Assembly (NCBI RefSeq): GCF_002848135.1
Contig: NZ_PKGB01000002.1
Coordinates: forward strand, 124,001 to 188,000
Source of the DNA: Hydrogenovibrio sp. SC-1
GTDB lineage: Bacteria; Pseudomonadota; Gammaproteobacteria; Thiomicrospirales; Thiomicrospiraceae
Length of the DNA stretch: 64,000 nt
Direction: 5' to 3'
Position 1 is the first letter of the stretch; every line of letters begins with the position of its first letter. This document shows positions 48,984 to 55,956 of the stretch, piece after piece. A program made the translations under genes and the position numbers. Under the pieces are notes generated by a model. The model was not told where the DNA came from and ran no database searches. It saw only the letters and a list, made by a program, of their open reading frames with translations.

Positions 48984-49733
48984 ATGAAGCAGTGGCTAAC
49001 AACCCTTTGGTTTCGAGACCCAAAAGAAGAACCCGTTTTTATTAATGACAATGCGGTGAAGATTCGCGCAGGCATCTTGCTGGTCATCCCTGTTTATATG
49101 CTTTATACCTTGATTGATGTGGTCTTTGGTCCAGACTGGAAGGTATTAGAAAATACCACCATGGTGGATACACTAGAAACCACTTGGGAGTGGCACACCA
49201 TTTACCAAGTACAAGCGACCCAACGTGTTTATGACTACACGATACAAACCTGGATTTTGTTCTTTGGGTTATTTGAAATGTTAGCTGGCATGTTTGTACT
49301 GACATCGCGTTTTTCTCCAACGATTTATTTGGCCACGCTACTGGCTAAAAACACGCAACCAAATTGGAAACCTCTAGTACCCAAGCGGGTTGCCTGGTCA
49401 ATTGGTGCCAGTTTTATTTCGGTTTGTTTGGTGTTTTTTAATCCAGAGGTGTTTGCCGGTTGGGTGAATTCCCTCTTCAATAGCGATGTGCTGCCGACCA
49501 CCGAAAACTATATGCCTAAATGGATTCCTCTGGTATTGGTGTGGGTTTGTTTAGGGTTTATGTGGTTAGAAGCAATTTTAGGCTATTGTGTCGGCTGTAA
49601 ATTGCATGCGCTTTTGGTGAAGTTAGGCATTTTTAAAGAAGAGTGTGAAAGCTGTAATAATATTGATTGGGAAGAAATTGCGCGTAAACATGCTGAGCGA
49701 AAAGCGGCTGAAGTGAATGCCGAAGCAAAATAG
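48984..49733 (+). CDS. DUF4395-type membrane protein
   Basis: A 249-residue inner-membrane protein with about four helices (about 28-48, 88-108, 135-155, 182-205). The C-terminal WIPLVLVWVCLGFMWLEAILGYCVGCKLHALL resembles the DUF4395 signature with its CxGC pair, and a second CESC pair follows. The protein ends in a charged tail (about 225-249). The function is unknown. AAAGGA lies ahead of the ATG. Cys pairs and the adjacent metallophore-like gene hint at metal or redox chemistry, but nothing is shown. Confidence 0.75.
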   Translation: MKQWLTTLWFRDPKEEPVFINDNAVKIRAGILLVIPVYMLYTLIDVVFGPDWKVLENTTMVDTLETTWEWHTIYQVQATQRVYDYTIQTWILFFGLFEMLAGMFVLTSRFSPTIYLATLLAKNTQPNWKPLVPKRVAWSIGASFISVCLVFFNPEVFAGWVNSLFNSDVLPTTENYMPKWIPLVLVWVCLGFMWLEAILGYCVGCKLHALLVKLGIFKEECESCNNIDWEEIARKHAERKAAEVNAEAK

Positions 49734-49854
49734 GCTGAGTTTTTGGTCTAAACTGTGCCTGTAAAGCATTTTGATTTAAGGCTCAAAATACATTACAGGC
49801 GTACAGTGTTGTGGGTTAGTAGGGTTTTTGATTTAATCTGAAATGAGAGTTAGG

Positions 49855-50181
49855 TTAAGAGCGCCCGCCACATTTTCCTTCCGAAGATTTTTTACCACCA
49901 CACTTGCCTTCAGATTTTTTCATCTTCATGCCTTCGCCACACTTGCCCTCAGAAGATTTTTTACCACCACATTTGCCTTCAGACTTTTTCATCTTCATGC
50001 CTTCGCCGCATTTACCTTCACCACACTTTCCTTCATGGCTGGATGCGAGGCTGTTTTCATAACCTCTTTCAAGGTTTTTGAATCCAAAATCCGCTTCATT
50101 CGCTAAAGCCGATCCTGAAATAACCGAAGCGGTTGTTGCGCCGGCCAATTTTAAAAACTGTCTACGAGATGTATTTTTCAT
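49855..50181 (-). CDS. HvfA-like Cys-rich RiPP precursor with EGKCG repeats
   Basis: A 108-residue protein. An N-terminal Tat signal (SRRQFLKLAG, residues 5-14; cleavage near ALA-27) is followed by a short spacer and a core with six EGKCG motifs at 50-54, 55-59, 68-72, 78-82, 91-95 and 101-105. A 23-residue unit is exactly duplicated (55-77 and 78-100), seen in DNA as a 69-base tandem repeat. HvfA precursors carry the same motif; in Haemophilus, HvfB (DUF692) and HvfC (DUF2063) turn these Cys residues into copper-binding oxazolone/thioamide groups. Neither enzyme lies nearby, but a DoxX protein (HvfD type) precedes it at 44 bases. AGAGGAAA precedes the ATG. Confidence 0.85.
   Translation of the reverse strand: MKNTSRRQFLKLAGATTASVISGSALANEADFGFKNLERGYENSLASSHEGKCGEGKCGEGMKMKKSEGKCGGKKSSEGKCGEGMKMKKSEGKCGGKKSSEGKCGGRS
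49882..50019 (-). repeat. 69-base coding tandem repeat, two copies
   Basis: 49951-50019 and 49882-49950 encode the same 23 residues of the Cys-rich precursor, with a few synonymous differences. A sign of recent expansion of the metal-binding core. Confidence 0.85.
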
Positions 50182-50225
50182 TTGATTTCCTCTTTGATTC
50201 CATTGAAACTATAAAAAATGAACGG

Positions 50226-50822
50226 CTAATTTTTTTGAAAATGTTTGGCAATCCAATAATCAATGCTAAAGATGCGCCCACCGCCTAAAATAACCAAAGC
50301 TAACAGCATGACCAAATAGGTTACCGCCCACTCTATTCCACTGTTACTTATTACAAATTGGCCTTGTTCCGTAAGCCAATCATAGTGTCCATATTGCTGT
50401 AATAGCGATTTTGCAGCTTCTAGACGTTCCATTGCGCCGTCAATATTCGCACTGGGCCAAGGTGACATAGGGTCGTGAATCGCTTGCCAACCATTTTTCA
50501 AGTGGACAGAAAAAGTCGCCACTAACATAGTGATAATGAGCGGTATACTCGCCCAGCGAGTCGCCAATCCAAGCAACAATAACACCGATCCACCAACTTC
50601 TGCGGCAATGGCTAAGCTGGCCATGAGCTCTGGAAAGGGTAAGCCCAATCCCCACTCAGTATTGCCAAACCATTCGACCACACCTTTAAAGCCCACGATT
50701 TTGTTGGTGCCCGCTACCCAAAAAACGGCGGCTAAATAAAGCCGAATCGGCAGAGTCGCTAAAAAATCGAATTGCTTTGTTGTTTGATTCATAAAACGTT
50801 GAATTTGGATAAGCCATTGCAT
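50226..50822 (-). CDS. DoxX family membrane protein (HvfD-like)
   Basis: A 198-residue inner-membrane protein from ATG at 50822 (AGGA about 7 bases upstream; a TTG two codons earlier is less likely). Four helices and the DoxX signature are present (IRLYLAAVFWVAGTNKI, AIAAEVGGSVLLLLGLATRW). The long loop DPMSPWPSANIDGAMERLE between helices is seen in DoxX proteins encoded with DUF692 systems. It precedes the HvfA-like gene on the same strand and probably shares its transcript. Confidence 0.85.
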   Translation of the reverse strand: MQWLIQIQRFMNQTTKQFDFLATLPIRLYLAAVFWVAGTNKIVGFKGVVEWFGNTEWGLGLPFPELMASLAIAAEVGGSVLLLLGLATRWASIPLIITMLVATFSVHLKNGWQAIHDPMSPWPSANIDGAMERLEAAKSLLQQYGHYDWLTEQGQFVISNSGIEWAVTYLVMLLALVILGGGRIFSIDYWIAKHFQKN

Positions 50823-50909
50823 AAGCAATCCTATTAGTTTATGAATATTCAGATAAAAACATTAACAGTAAATAACGTAGAAAACAACTTAAATGAGAAT
50901 CATTTTTAA

Positions 50910-50919
50910 CCAGGCCTGG
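50910..50919. repeat. CCAGGCCTGG palindrome, copy 7
   Basis: Perfect 10-bp core three bases past the stop codon of the 2OG-Fe(II) oxygenase gene. Confidence 0.65.
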
Positions 50920-50922
50920 TGG

Positions 50923-51567
50923 TTATTTTGCCGGATCAATCACGCCTGCAATACTGGTATTACATCGAAACCAACCTGCAATACTGACCCTGGGCTGTTG
51001 TGTCGGCAGGACTTCATGGGGGATTTGTTCGCTCATAAAAATCATCATCGTGCCAATTTTGGGTATGACGCTCGTTAGTTGAGCTGAACTGTCTTCATTA
51101 TAAATCACCAGTTCACCACCCCAATCGGGTTGCCAATGAGGATTAAGATATAAAACCGTTGTGACCATGCGATTAGCCCGCCCTCTAAAGCTATCTAAAT
51201 GTTTTTTATAAAAGTCACCTGGCTTATAAATTGCAAAATGACTTTCATATTCAAATAGTCCAAGGAATAGCGCTCGGTTGAGCTGATATTGCAAATCAGC
51301 CATTTGTTTGAGGTAGGTCTGTTGCGCGTTTGATGAACCATCTAGCCATCTAATCTTGTCACGTCTAATGTCGTGGTTTAATTGATGGATATCACCCCGT
51401 CCAACGCCTGCAGTTTGTAATTGCCCCTGTTGGTCATGGAATTCTGCTTCGGCCAATAGCTGTTGGCATAGGGCTTCACTCACCGCTTTCGGCCATTCAA
51501 ACCAGCCTTTTTCGACTAAGGCATCCAGAAGTTGATCCATCACTGAATCAGTCAGATTAAGAGACAT
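50923..51567 (-). CDS. 2-oxoglutarate/Fe(II)-dependent oxygenase, prolyl-4-hydroxylase type
   Basis: A 214-residue soluble enzyme of the P4Hc family. The iron ligands appear as HLD in YKKHLDSFRG and the distal His in EQIPHEVLP, and the 2-oxoglutarate-binding Arg is in QPRVSIAGWFR. The block TTVLYLNPHWQPDWGGELVIY is typical. In bacteria such enzymes hydroxylate protein prolines (some act on EF-Tu). The substrate here is not evident. Lies upstream of the DoxX gene with about 100 bases between, so co-transcription is possible. Confidence 0.9.
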   Translation of the reverse strand: MSLNLTDSVMDQLLDALVEKGWFEWPKAVSEALCQQLLAEAEFHDQQGQLQTAGVGRGDIHQLNHDIRRDKIRWLDGSSNAQQTYLKQMADLQYQLNRALFLGLFEYESHFAIYKPGDFYKKHLDSFRGRANRMVTTVLYLNPHWQPDWGGELVIYNEDSSAQLTSVIPKIGTMMIFMSEQIPHEVLPTQQPRVSIAGWFRCNTSIAGVIDPAK

Positions 51568-51718
51568 TGGTTTTTCCGATTAAAGAGAAGAATTATCCTC
51601 CTAAACATATTTTTAGCAACAAAATTATTCAGTTATATTATGCTATGACTGTGTCATTGCATTGACTTAGCGTCATGCTCAGTCACGAAGGCCGGTTTTG
51701 GGTAGATTTGGAGACGAA

Positions 51719-53425
51719 ATGAAACGTCACATTCATAGAATTATAGACAAACCATTGCTTTCGGCATTGGTGGTGGGCAGCATAATTCATGGCTTCATTT
51801 TGCTTGCCATGTTTATTTTTTTAGGGATAGTTGAGACGCAGTCAACTTTGTTTGAAAAATGGCATCTTTCCCCCAGTTTATCCTTGATTCAATTCATTAC
51901 GCCATATTTTGTCCCCTTTTTTGTAACCGTGTTTGCTCAAGAACTGAGTCATCAGAAAATCCAACGTATTTTGCAGCAATTCCCAGAATCTAACCCTAAT
52001 ATTGTTATGCGATTGAATCATGATTTAGTCCCTGACTATATCAATCCGGTTGGTCAGGCCTGGTTAGAAAAGCATGCATTGGACACCCTTTCTTTGAATA
52101 GCTTATTGCCCAGCGCCATGGTTAAAAAACTATCCAACATGCCTAGAAAAGGGGGAGTGATTTATGAGGATGAAAAGCATTTTGGAACAGAAACTTATCA
52201 TTTTAAGGCAAAAGTAGACGAGTTCGGCGCCGTTTTCGTTACAGCAGAAGATATTACTGAAAATAAAAAATTACAGGATTCTTTAAAACATACCCTTTTT
52301 CAACTCAATCAACTGACGTTGCTATTGAATGAAAACTTAAATCACTATGATCCGACGCAATTTGACCTATTTCAAACATTTCAAACAATGTTGAAACAAG
52401 TAGCATTGGCCTCCAATCAGAGTATTGATGTGCCAAATTATGTTTTTTGTACCTTCTCTGAGGAAAATAAAGCGGTTATTGGCCAAATCTACCAGCTAAA
52501 TAAAGACCAAGTGGTTGGTTTGACTGAGCCTTTTAAGCTGGAGTCGACAGGGTATGCCTATGCCATTTCTAAAGGGAAAACCGATATCTTCTACGAAAAA
52601 TGGCAGCCGCAGCAGCAATCGCTAGAGGACTTTCAGCAGCAATTTAACCCAGTTGTTCGTCAACATGTCGGTCTGATTAAGGGCTATGCGACTTATCAAA
52701 GTGGTTCGGTATCGGTTATAGGCTTTTTTAAAACAGAACAATTTGACAAGCAATTCAATGACATTTTGAAACAAATAGCGCTTTTCGGTCATTTTTTTCA
52801 TCGTATCAGTCAAGAAAGCATCGCCATTTATGAACAGTTTGCCTATTCATTAAAGGCCCTGGCAAGGGCTTCTGAAGCGAATGATGAGGACACTGGACAG
52901 CATATTATTCGCATCAACGAATATGCATATGCATTAGCCATTGCATTGGGTCAACCAAAAGCTTTTTGTGATGAGATCCGATTGACTGCGATGATGCATG
53001 ATGTCGGTAAAATTCATTTAGATCCGGCCATTTTGAAGAAACCAGGTGCTTTAACGGATGCTGAAAGAACCGAGATGATGCAACACCCGATCCATGGCGC
53101 CAAAATACTGGGGGAATCCGATAAGATGAAAATGGCGCGAGAAATTGCGCTGTATCATCATGAAAAATTTGATGGTAGTGGTTACCCGAATGGGCTTGCC
53201 GGTTATGACATTCCATTAGCTGCACGCATAGTGAATTTGGTGGATGTATATGATGCATTACGGCAGAAGCGGGTTTATAAGCCAGCGTTTGACCACGAAA
53301 CGGCGTATCAGATAATAACGGAAGGCGATGGGCGTACGAAAGTCGAAGAATTTGATCCAGATATTATGGCAGCCTTTAAGAAAATCCATCATCAGTTTGA
53401 TGATATTTTCACTCGTATGACTTAA
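51719..53425 (+). CDS. Membrane HD-GYP phosphodiesterase with PAS-like and GAF-like regions
   Basis: A 568-residue protein from ATG at 51719 (GGAG five bases upstream; a TTG seven codons earlier is less likely). Two membrane helices (about 15-40 and 58-80) are followed by a PAS-like region (about 90-185), a GAF-like region (about 200-370) and an HD-GYP domain (about 375-560) with HD at 427-428 (MHDVGKIHL) and HH-EKFDG-SGYPNGL. Probably hydrolyses c-di-GMP. Convergent with cynS. Confidence 0.92.
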   Translation: MKRHIHRIIDKPLLSALVVGSIIHGFILLAMFIFLGIVETQSTLFEKWHLSPSLSLIQFITPYFVPFFVTVFAQELSHQKIQRILQQFPESNPNIVMRLNHDLVPDYINPVGQAWLEKHALDTLSLNSLLPSAMVKKLSNMPRKGGVIYEDEKHFGTETYHFKAKVDEFGAVFVTAEDITENKKLQDSLKHTLFQLNQLTLLLNENLNHYDPTQFDLFQTFQTMLKQVALASNQSIDVPNYVFCTFSEENKAVIGQIYQLNKDQVVGLTEPFKLESTGYAYAISKGKTDIFYEKWQPQQQSLEDFQQQFNPVVRQHVGLIKGYATYQSGSVSVIGFFKTEQFDKQFNDILKQIALFGHFFHRISQESIAIYEQFAYSLKALARASEANDEDTGQHIIRINEYAYALAIALGQPKAFCDEIRLTAMMHDVGKIHLDPAILKKPGALTDAERTEMMQHPIHGAKILGESDKMKMAREIALYHHEKFDGSGYPNGLAGYDIPLAARIVNLVDVYDALRQKRVYKPAFDHETAYQIITEGDGRTKVEEFDPDIMAAFKKIHHQFDDIFTRMT

Positions 53426-53433
53426 TGCTAAAG

Positions 53434-53476
53434 ACTTGTTGTTTGGTGTGTAACTCTGCGTCACCAAACAACAAGT
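53434..53476. terminator. 15-bp perfect inverted repeat between convergent genes
   Basis: ACTTGTTGTTTGGTG (53434-53448) and its exact complement (53462-53476) with a 13-base loop. It lies between the ends of the HD-GYP gene and cynS. The T run is short on both strands, so it may be a terminator or an mRNA-stabilising 3' hairpin. Confidence 0.65.
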
Positions 53477-53491
53477 TAAGTTTATTGACTA

Positions 53492-53935
53492 TTACCAAGC
53501 TTTATAAGGTAAGAATTTACCATTCATGGTCACAACAACTCTGTCGCCAGCAGGGTTTTCTTCTTTATCAATATCCATTGAAAAATCAATCGCACTCATA
53601 ATGCCGTCACCGAACTTTTCATGAATCAATTCCTTCATTGTTGGACCATAAACTCCGACAATTTCATACAATCGATAAATCAAAGGATCGGTTGGAACCG
53701 CTTTTTCCCAGGTTTTATGAGGAAAGGTTTGCAAAGCGGTTTCGACGTCGGTGCCGAGCCCTAATAGGGTTGCGACTTTTGCAGCAGGTTCGGCGTCAAG
53801 GTGATTCATGCCTAAGCAGGCAGAGGTGGTATACACTTCACTAAGTCCTGCTGCCGTGGCAATGTCACACCAGCCGATTGATTTTTCAGCTTTAGCTAGG
53901 ATAATCGCTTCAGTCATTTCTACTTTAGACATCAT
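53492..53935 (-). CDS. cynS: Cyanate hydratase (cyanase)
   Basis: Converts cyanate plus bicarbonate to ammonia and CO2 in the cytoplasm. The catalytic residues have the E. coli spacing: Arg88 and Glu91 (YRLYE) and Ser114 (GDGIMSAI). The HEKFGDGIMSAIDF block is diagnostic. The start at 53935 gives 147 residues and puts GGAG 9 bases upstream; ATG at 53950 would give 152 residues but has no ribosome site. No cynT carbonic anhydrase or cynX is adjacent, unlike in E. coli. A sigma-54 promoter lies 45 bases upstream, facing this gene. Confidence 0.95.
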   Translation of the reverse strand: MMSKVEMTEAIILAKAEKSIGWCDIATAAGLSEVYTTSACLGMNHLDAEPAAKVATLLGLGTDVETALQTFPHKTWEKAVPTDPLIYRLYEIVGVYGPTMKELIHEKFGDGIMSAIDFSMDIDKEENPAGDRVVVTMNGKFLPYKAW

Positions 53936-53979
53936 AGTCTTGGTCTCCATTTATGGTTAGTTAAAAGCACCCTCCTTAA

Positions 53980-53995
53980 TGCAATCCTTATGCCA
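53980..53995 (-). promoter_or_regulatory. Sigma-54 (-24/-12) promoter of cynS
   Basis: Reverse-strand TGGCATAAGGATTGCA. It has the invariant GG-N10-GC spacing and matches the consensus TGGCAC-N5-TTGCA at all but one position. The predicted transcript would start near 53969, leaving a short leader before the cynS ATG. Confidence 0.75.
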
Positions 53996-54056
53996 AAATT
54001 GTAACCTATTGATAATTAAGTATAAAATGGATTTTTTGATAGTTGTGAGTTATTTT

Positions 54057-54076
54057 TTGTATATAAATGTATACAA
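54057..54076. promoter_or_regulatory. Upstream activator-like dyad 1 (TTGT-N12-ACAA)
   Basis: TTGTATATAAATGTATACAA, with 7-bp perfect arms TTGTATA/TATACAA. It lies about 60-80 bases from the cynS -24 element and about 115-135 from the osmC-side one. Confidence 0.6.
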
Positions 54077-54086
54077 ACACTAACAA

Positions 54087-54106
54087 TTGTTTAACTTTGT
54101 ACACAA
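54087..54106. promoter_or_regulatory. Upstream activator-like dyad 2 (TTGT-N12-ACAA)
   Basis: TTGTTTAACTTTGTACACAA starts exactly 30 bases after dyad 1, about three helical turns, so both face the same side of the DNA. It also contains TGT-N10-ACA (54088-54103), the classic NifA-type upstream site. It is about 90 bases from either -24 element. Confidence 0.6.
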
Positions 54107-54190
54107 TAAGGTGTGTTATTGCGATACTATTTTAATCTTATTTATAGAAAAATATAATAACTATTTGTTTTATATAGTTTATAAAAATTG

Positions 54191-54206
54191 TGGCACCCTT
54201 TCCGCT
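54191..54206 (+). promoter_or_regulatory. Sigma-54 (-24/-12) promoter of the osmC-like operon
   Basis: TGGCACCCTTTCCGCT, with GG-N10-GC spacing and a perfect TGGCAC element. The transcript would start near 54217, giving a leader of about 50 bases before the ATG at 54268. Confidence 0.75.
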
Positions 54207-54267
54207 ATAGCTAACTCAGTTTCGAAATGTCGAAATATTATTTATTTTAATTGATGAGGAATCACAA

Positions 54268-54807
54268 ATGAGCGAAGTCTATATCCCTTCATGTTTACGT
54301 CCGATTGATAGTGATGGATTAAATAAATTATCAGAAGCTGGTAAAGCGGCACCTGATACTATCAAAACCTTGAAATCGAAAACGGTATTAGAGGGCCAGT
54401 TTAAAAACTTAAACTACATCCGAGATTTAGATCCGGTTGTTGTCGATGAGCCTCCTGTGTTATTGGGTGAAGATACAGCCCCAAACCCTTCTGAAATGGC
54501 ATTGTTATCGCTAGGATCATGTTTATCAGTTGGTGTACAAGCCAATGCCAGCGCTCGCGGTATTAAGTTATCTAAACTTGAAATTGAGTTGGAAGGGGAC
54601 ATTAACATCACTGCCGTATGGGGAACAGGTGATATTGATCCGAACAAAAAACTGGGTGTAACTGAAGTTAGAGCGATGTTTACTATTGTAGCGCCAGATA
54701 CGTCAAAAGAAGACCTAGAGGAATTAGTTCAGCATGCCATTAAGTGGTCTCCTGTCGCTAATACATATATTAACTCTGTCGCCTTGTCAGGCAAATTAGT
54801 GGGTTAA
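54268..54807 (+). CDS. OsmC/Ohr-family protein lacking the second catalytic Cys
   Basis: A 179-residue cytoplasmic protein with GAGGAA seven bases before the ATG. The OsmC core is seen in PNPSEMALLSLGSCLSVGVQANASARGI (about 72-98) with the first active-site Cys at 85. At the usual place of the second Cys, in the C-PVxNT motif, the sequence reads KW-S161-PVANT. A third Cys is at 9. True OsmC and Ohr enzymes need both cysteines for peroxide reduction, so this member probably has another job. It is first in a three-gene sigma-54 operon with a flavoprotein and a rubredoxin reductase. Confidence 0.88.
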   Translation: MSEVYIPSCLRPIDSDGLNKLSEAGKAAPDTIKTLKSKTVLEGQFKNLNYIRDLDPVVVDEPPVLLGEDTAPNPSEMALLSLGSCLSVGVQANASARGIKLSKLEIELEGDINITAVWGTGDIDPNKKLGVTEVRAMFTIVAPDTSKEDLEELVQHAIKWSPVANTYINSVALSGKLVG

Positions 54808-54813
54808 TTTTAG

Positions 54814-54823
54814 CCAGGCCTGG
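54814..54823. repeat. CCAGGCCTGG palindrome, copy 8
   Basis: Perfect core with one extra G/C pair (12 bp), seven bases after the osmC-like stop and inside the operon. It could reduce read-through into the next gene. Confidence 0.65.
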
Positions 54824-54864
54824 CGATTGTTGTCAGGCCAATCTCACTCTGAAGGAGAATGACC

Positions 54865-55947
54865 ATGATCAGTCAAATAGTAGAAAAAGATTTGAAACCC
54901 TTAACGGTCTCAATCGATCACGGACAATATACCACTGAAGTTCTCACAAAAATTGGGCAGGCTGGCGGATTCCGTCACCATATTCCATCGCTAAACAATG
55001 GTGATTTAAATTTGTTTGGCACCATTCAAGATATGGCAACCATTTCAGAAGAATGTATGTCAACCGGGTTTATGATGTGGGCACAGACGGTTTGTGCTTG
55101 GTATATCGAAAATTCGGAAAATGAGTGGTTGAAGTCAGAAATTATGCCTAAGATGGTGGATGGAGAGTATTTTGGTGCCACCGCCTTGTCTAATCCCATG
55201 AAATATTTTGCAGGTATAGAAGACTTAAAACTATCAGCCGAAGAAACTGAGGATGGCTATATCATTAATGGAACCTTGCCATGGGTTTCTAATCTTTTAG
55301 AAGGATCCAGTAATCACTTCTTTGGTTCAATTTTTAGTGTACATGATCATGATAAAAACTATGAAAAGGACGTGATGGCATTGATTCCATGTGACTTGGA
55401 AGGCTTAACCATGAAACAAATGGTCGAGTTTATTGGCATGGAAGGAACCGGTACCTATTCATTATTGTTTGATAATGTATTTTTACCGAAAAAATATTTA
55501 CTGGCCGACCCATTAAAACCGTATTTAGAAAAAATCAAAGCGGGATTCATTTTATTACAAACTGGCATGGCTGCAGGCGTTATCAAAGGATCCATTAATG
55601 AAATGGAGAAAGCCAATTTAACTTTGTCGGAAATTAATGAATTCTTGGATGATTCACCCGAAGAATTAAAAGAAGATTTAGAAGATGCCATTGAGTTGAT
55701 TCAAACACTGTGTGAAGACCCCTTTATTGCCGGGCAAGAGTATATTCAAAGCGTTTTAGAAGCCCGTTTATTGGGAGCTGAAATGTGTAAACGTGCCGCC
55801 GATTCGGTTATGCAACATACGGGTGCCAAAGGATACTTAGTCGATGCCGCTGCACAACGCAAAATGCGTGAAGCTTACTTTGTAATTATTGTAACGCCTT
55901 CCATTAAGCATCTTCGTAAAGAAATCTCTCGTCTTGAAGCGGCTTAG
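54865..55947 (+). CDS. Acyl-CoA-dehydrogenase-like flavoprotein
   Basis: A 360-residue soluble enzyme. ATG at 54865 is chosen because GAAGGAG lies 7 bases before it; an ATG two codons earlier would be too close. The fold follows the family: N-terminal helical domain, middle beta domain with GEYFGATALSNPMKYFAG and GYIINGTLPWVSN, and C-terminal helices with QHTGAKGYLVDAAAQRKMREAYF. Several family members act as FMN/FAD-dependent monooxygenases (DszC, SfnB types) rather than acyl-CoA dehydrogenases. With a rubredoxin reductase next door and no CoA-related genes nearby, an oxygenase role is plausible. The catalytic base cannot be assigned by eye. Confidence 0.82.
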   Translation: MISQIVEKDLKPLTVSIDHGQYTTEVLTKIGQAGGFRHHIPSLNNGDLNLFGTIQDMATISEECMSTGFMMWAQTVCAWYIENSENEWLKSEIMPKMVDGEYFGATALSNPMKYFAGIEDLKLSAEETEDGYIINGTLPWVSNLLEGSSNHFFGSIFSVHDHDKNYEKDVMALIPCDLEGLTMKQMVEFIGMEGTGTYSLLFDNVFLPKKYLLADPLKPYLEKIKAGFILLQTGMAAGVIKGSINEMEKANLTLSEINEFLDDSPEELKEDLEDAIELIQTLCEDPFIAGQEYIQSVLEARLLGAEMCKRAADSVMQHTGAKGYLVDAAAQRKMREAYFVIIVTPSIKHLRKEISRLEAA

Positions 55948-55956
55948 GAGATAAAG

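Larger units (their letters stand above)
53936..54267. other. Divergent control region between cynS and the osmC-like operon
   Basis: About 330 gene-free, AT-rich bases containing two outward-facing sigma-54 promoters near the ends and two TTGT-N12-ACAA dyads in the centre. A small dyad TTTCGA-AATG-TCGAAA (54220-54235) lies near the expected start of the rightward transcript. Confidence 0.7.

Noticed and set aside
49882-50019. Tandem repeat that could be read as a short CRISPR-like array
   Set aside because: The repeat is in frame, codes for the EGKCG units of a Tat-exported protein, and has no unique spacers.
52055-52064. Another CCAGGCCTGG copy inside the HD-GYP gene
   Set aside because: The first base differs (TCAGGCCTGG), so it is counted only as a near match.
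54865-55947. Fatty-acid beta-oxidation acyl-CoA dehydrogenase
   Set aside because: No other beta-oxidation gene is nearby and the partner is a rubredoxin reductase rather than an electron-transfer flavoprotein; kept as acyl-CoA-dehydrogenase-like only.
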